DNA from: Candidatus Cloacimonadota bacterium
Lineage (GTDB): Bacteria; Cloacimonadota; Cloacimonadia; Cloacimonadales; Cloacimonadaceae
Reading direction: 5' to 3'
Assembly: GCA_012519465.1 (NCBI GenBank)
Contig: JAAYQD010000208.1
Span: forward strand, 1-9,004
DNA: 9,004 nucleotides
Shown: positions 6,641 through 9,004 of the stretch, one piece after another
How the letters are laid out: every line of letters starts with the position of its first letter
Position numbering within the stretch: the first letter of the stretch is position 1
The notes under the pieces: generated by a model
What the model saw: the letters and a program-made list of their open reading frames with translations, nothing else
Told to the model about the DNA's origin: nothing
Database searches by the model: none
Program-made: the position numbers and the translations under genes

Positions 6641-7192
6641 ATGAAAACAACAAAAGACCCCAAAGGAATGAACGGCAGCAGCGGACGGCGCCTTGTAATC
6701 ATTTTGCTGATAGCATTGATGGGTTCCAGCCTGAGCGCTCTTTCCTTATCATATTTTGCCATAGACGGAGCATCGGTGAAAGATGGGCACAAGTTGGGCG
6801 CTTTTCGCGTGGGATTTGCTTATACGACGGAGACGAAACCCGTAAACCTGGGTTGGGAAGTGATGAGCATGTTTGGTGCCAGATTTGAGAAACAAGAAAA
6901 CGCCCTTTTTGCAAGCGTTATGACTGGTCCCAGGGTAGGCTTTGAATATGGCATATTTGAGCTTCATGTATCCAAAGTATTTGGAATCACCCCCGCCTGG
7001 CTGATGTATCCCGAAGAAGACAGGCGAACTTATGGAATTCTGTTAAGCAGAGCCTGGGATTTTGGGCTGGGCATATTACTGTCTGATGATGAAAGTATGT
7101 ATTTGGATTTTCATTTTTATCTGAACAAATTTAACCCCAAACTCGACAGCATCGGCTCCGTAGGAATAGGGCTGCTCTTTACTGATCTGTGA
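6641..7192 (+). CDS. Exported protein of unknown function, possible small outer-membrane barrel
   Basis: The product has 183 residues and belongs to no family I recognise. A signal peptide is clear: positively charged N-region with R16-R17, hydrophobic core at about 18-28, and probable cleavage after LSA (A33). The N-region is long; starting at the internal M10 would give a more typical signal, but AAGGAG five bases before 6641 supports the first ATG. The mature part alternates polar and hydrophobic/aromatic residues with Gly turns (AFRVGFAYTT, LGWEVMSMFG, PRVGFEYGIFELHV, YLDFHFYLNKF, GSVGIGLLF). This is consistent with roughly eight amphipathic strands of a small barrel or a similar beta-protein. 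It precedes the polysaccharide co-polymerase gene by 272 bases, so any link to export of surface polymer is only positional. Confidence 0.7.
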   Translation: MKTTKDPKGMNGSSGRRLVIILLIALMGSSLSALSLSYFAIDGASVKDGHKLGAFRVGFAYTTETKPVNLGWEVMSMFGARFEKQENALFASVMTGPRVGFEYGIFELHVSKVFGITPAWLMYPEEDRRTYGILLSRAWDFGLGILLSDDESMYLDFHFYLNKFNPKLDSIGSVGIGLLFTDL

Positions 7193-7259
7193 TTTTGACA
7201 TGCAGTGCCCCACTCCTGCCGTAATCTGGAAGAACTGCAAGTAAGATAGGAGGGATATA

Positions 7260-7290
7260 GGGAGGAATAATGTGGGCGCACCTTCCTCCC
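7260..7290 (+). promoter_or_regulatory. Hairpin that sequesters a strong ribosome binding site
   Basis: GGGAGGAA (7260-7267) pairs perfectly with TTCCTCCC (7283-7290) around a 15-base loop that contains an ATG (7270-7272). The 5' arm is an excellent Shine-Dalgarno sequence and the 3' arm resembles the anti-Shine-Dalgarno sequence. A second site, AGGAGGG (7248-7254), could compete for the same 3' arm. No T-run follows, so this is not a simple terminator. It may be a translational switch in the leader of the polysaccharide genes. Confidence 0.4.
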
Positions 7291-7323
7291 CCGCAAATAA
7301 GAGTTGACAGAATTTGCCATTGA
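7270..7323 (+). CDS. Possible 17-codon leader peptide
   Basis: The ATG at 7270 follows GGGAGGA (7260-7266) by three bases and reads MWAHLPPPQIRVDRICH before TGA at 7321-7323. The ribosome binding site is better than that of any nearby gene, yet the ORF is tiny and ends 141 bases before the co-polymerase start, in the same frame but separated by stops. Three consecutive prolines, a known cause of ribosome slowing that EF-P relieves, are encoded at or beside the 3' arm of the hairpin. It may act as a regulatory leader or be a chance ORF; there is no homology support. Confidence 0.25.
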   Translation: MWAHLPPPQIRVDRICH

Positions 7324-7464
7324 TTTGCTCATGATCAAAGCGTTTAAGAATTGAACAGGCAGCTGTTTACCGGTATGCAAAAGGCTTGTTGTGATCATTC
7401 AACATCCGGATTGGTAACGCTGCAAACAATGAACAGACACAAACTTATGACCAATAGAGAGAAC

Positions 7465-8625
7465 ATGGAAAAAACGAACTTTGACCTCTTTGAGCTCTTG
7501 CGCATCATGATAGCCAAACGTGTGCTCATCCTGATCATCACAGGTGTGGTGGCAATCGGAGCAGTGATTTATAGCCTGGTGACCCCGCAAATCTGGTCTT
7601 CCAGTGCCAGCTTTTTTGCCGTGGGAAATGAGATCAGCGAGCTCCCCTTCAATATCCCCGGATTCTCTGGCATTTCCGCCAGTCTTTTGGGCAATGACGG
7701 CTCTGCCAAAGCGGAGAACTTTGTGACGGTGATGCAAAGCCGCACCTTTAGCGAGGAGATAATCCGCAAGTTTAACCTGATCCCATATTTCAAACTGAAC
7801 GATCCGGATTCCCTGCGCAATATGGATAATGCGTTGAAAAGATACAAGTCATCTGTGGTTTCGATGAAGGTGGATGACAAGCTGGGGCTGGTGGTGATCA
7901 ACGTGAAAACCAAGGATAAAAAACTGAGCGTGGATATCGTGAACCACTATTTGACGCGCCTTGATGAGTATAACCGCAATCAGAAGGTTACCCAGGGGCG
8001 GCTGAATCGTGAGTTTTTGGAAGCTCGTGTAAATGAGACCCGTGCCATCCTGGATTCCTTGATCATTGTAAATAGAGGGTTTCAGGAAAGCAGCAAAGCC
8101 ATAGACCTGGAAGCCCAGGCCAGAGCGATGATAGATAGCTATGGAGCAGTGATATCAGAAAAGATGAAAAGTGATATCGAGCTGGAATTGGCACGCTCCA
8201 CCTATGGCAATCAACATCCCGTGGTTCAAGAGCTTGCCCTCAAAAATCAAACCTTGCAAAAGCAGATTAGAGAGCTGGAAAAGGGCGGTTCCGGACCCAA
8301 GCCTGAATTCCTGTTGGATATAGGCAAAATCCCCCAGATTTCATCCCAGTATGCCCAGATCAAGATGAATCTGGAAATCTATAAAAATGTATATGAATTC
8401 CTCTATCCCCAATACGAGGCAGCCCGCCTTTCCGAGCTCAAAGATATGCCCACCATCGAAATTTTGGACCAGCCGCGCATGGCAGGCAATCGGGATAAAC
8501 CCAAGCGCGCCTTTATCTGTATAGTTGCCACCATCCTGGGCTTTATCTTTGCCACTATTTTGGCTCTGGCACTTGAGATCTACAAGCGCAACAAGCATCA
8601 CCTCTTCCAAAAGATACAGAGCTGA
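7465..8625 (+). CDS. Wzz-type polysaccharide co-polymerase (chain-length determinant protein)
   Basis: The product has 386 residues from the ATG at 7465. An N-terminal segment FDLFELLRIMIAKR leads into TM1 (about 20-40), ending in the usual TPQIWSSSA entry to the periplasmic domain. A long helical, coiled-coil-rich periplasmic region (about 175-320) follows. The typical proline-rich return ILDQPRMAGNRDKPKR (333-348) precedes TM2 (about 349-371) and a short basic tail. No Walker motifs or tyrosine-rich tail follow, so it is the kinase-free class. Family knowledge: such inner-membrane oligomers set the chain length of O-antigen, capsule or exopolysaccharide with a Wzy polymerase. Alternative starts in frame are ATG 7447, ATG 7429 and TTG 7351; none has a good ribosome binding site. 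GAGAG just before 7465 and family length favour 7465. It is followed after 47 bases by another membrane protein gene in the same direction. Confidence 0.88.
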   Translation: MEKTNFDLFELLRIMIAKRVLILIITGVVAIGAVIYSLVTPQIWSSSASFFAVGNEISELPFNIPGFSGISASLLGNDGSAKAENFVTVMQSRTFSEEIIRKFNLIPYFKLNDPDSLRNMDNALKRYKSSVVSMKVDDKLGLVVINVKTKDKKLSVDIVNHYLTRLDEYNRNQKVTQGRLNREFLEARVNETRAILDSLIIVNRGFQESSKAIDLEAQARAMIDSYGAVISEKMKSDIELELARSTYGNQHPVVQELALKNQTLQKQIRELEKGGSGPKPEFLLDIGKIPQISSQYAQIKMNLEIYKNVYEFLYPQYEAARLSELKDMPTIEILDQPRMAGNRDKPKRAFICIVATILGFIFATILALALEIYKRNKHHLFQKIQS

Positions 8626-8672
8626 GGCCACCGTCTTCCTGCCGGATAGACCCAGAGAATGCATTTCCTCCA

Positions 8673-9004
8673 ATGCCTATGGTAGATAAAACAAGCCCCA
8701 GACAAACCTGGCTGATTGCCCTTGCCGCCCCTTTGGTGGCTGTAATCAGTGTGTTTGCCAGCAGCATGATGCAAGAGCTTTCCCTGGGCTTTCTATTGTT
8801 GATGTTAGCTCTATTTGCCGCAGCAGCGCTGTATGCAATGGTGTATGGCTTGTCACTACATGCCATCCTGCCTCTAATCGGGCTGTTCTTTATCAAGCCC
8901 TTGGAGTATAGCTTCTATTTTGTGCTGTTGCTCTTTGTCTTTGTATTTATAATCGAATACCTGCAAAAAGAGCGGGTGCAGCTGATTATCCCCCATCCCC
9001 TGGC
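8673..9004 (+). CDS. Polytopic membrane protein, N-terminal part; possible O-antigen polymerase/ligase
   Basis: The frame runs open to the window edge; 110 residues are visible. It starts MPMVDKTSPRQ at 8673 (or at the ATG 8679, two codons later), with no good ribosome binding site. At least three hydrophobic segments follow: about residues 12-31, 38-60 and 79-96, with another short one near 62-74, and charged breaks such as EYLQKERVQ. The frame remains open upstream to about 8577 but without an ATG. Coming 47 bases after the Wzz-type gene with no terminator between, it is probably the second gene of the polysaccharide operon. Many-helix proteins at this position are typically Wzy polymerases or WaaL-like ligases, but the diagnostic periplasmic loops lie beyond the window, so this is a context guess. 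Confidence 0.7.
   Translation, partial: MPMVDKTSPRQTWLIALAAPLVAVISVFASSMMQELSLGFLLLMLALFAAAALYAMVYGLSLHAILPLIGLFFIKPLEYSFYFVLLLFVFVFIIEYLQKERVQLIIPHPL

Noticed and set aside
7195..7335. TTGACA boxes at 7195-7200 and 7304-7309 as promoters of the polysaccharide genes
   Set aside because: Neither has a fair -10 box at 16-18 bases (GCTCAT follows the second at 17), so promoter calls were not made.
7351..7464. N-terminal extension of the Wzz-type protein from TTG 7351
   Set aside because: The 38 extra residues contain several Cys and His and look unlike the family's short cytoplasmic N-terminus. No ribosome binding site supports the TTG.
1..9004. Retron, toxin-antitoxin, defence or mobile element
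   Set aside because: No reverse transcriptase, nuclease, transposase or integrase motif, terminal repeats or tRNA-adjacent duplication was found on either strand.

Overview
The window looks like chromosomal DNA of a Gram-negative bacterium with an outer membrane. It has a secreted repeat-rich beta-protein, a signal-peptide-bearing small protein with a barrel-like pattern, and the start of a surface-polysaccharide gene group. The style of the large secreted protein (repeats of the type GTVxFxG...xxxLxVxK...GxFxINSGxF, a CARDB-like domain, a final fibronectin-III-like segment) and the AAGGAG/GAGGA ribosome binding sites recall Cloacimonadota (Candidatus Cloacimonas relatives). That assignment is a pattern impression, not a proven one. 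No phage, transposase, CRISPR array, tRNA or rRNA was seen.

Layout. Positions 1-192 hold the last 63 codons of a prolyl oligopeptidase, reading right. It converges across a 34-base gap on a complete pirin gene (227-1063, minus), whose promoter carries a small palindrome. A well-formed rightward promoter (1170-1198) then drives two overlapping genes: a zinc-ribbon/TM2 membrane protein (1282-1590) and a DUF2752 membrane protein (1556-1909). About 515 bases without a convincing gene follow. They contain a large imperfect hairpin (2138-2208) and end in a perfect 13-bp stem terminator (2425-2461). The terminator separates this region from the convergent giant gene at 2476-6021 (minus), which encodes a 1181-residue secreted protein made of repeated beta-rich modules.

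The 619-base divergent spacer 6022-6640 holds several inverted repeats and a 15-bp tandem duplication in the leader of the large gene. To the right lie a 183-residue exported protein of unknown function (6641-7192), a leader region with a possible 17-codon ORF whose ribosome binding site is locked in a hairpin (7260-7323), a Wzz-type polysaccharide co-polymerase without a kinase domain (7465-8625), and the N-terminal 110 residues of a polytopic membrane protein (from 8673). This last protein is plausibly an O-antigen polymerase or ligase. The right end therefore looks like the beginning of a capsule/exopolysaccharide/O-antigen operon that continues beyond the window.

Nothing here is a clear new defence or mobile system. 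The most interesting items are the leader ORF and hairpin before the Wzz gene, the hairpin-rich non-coding segment around 2138-2461, and the modular architecture of the secreted giant.
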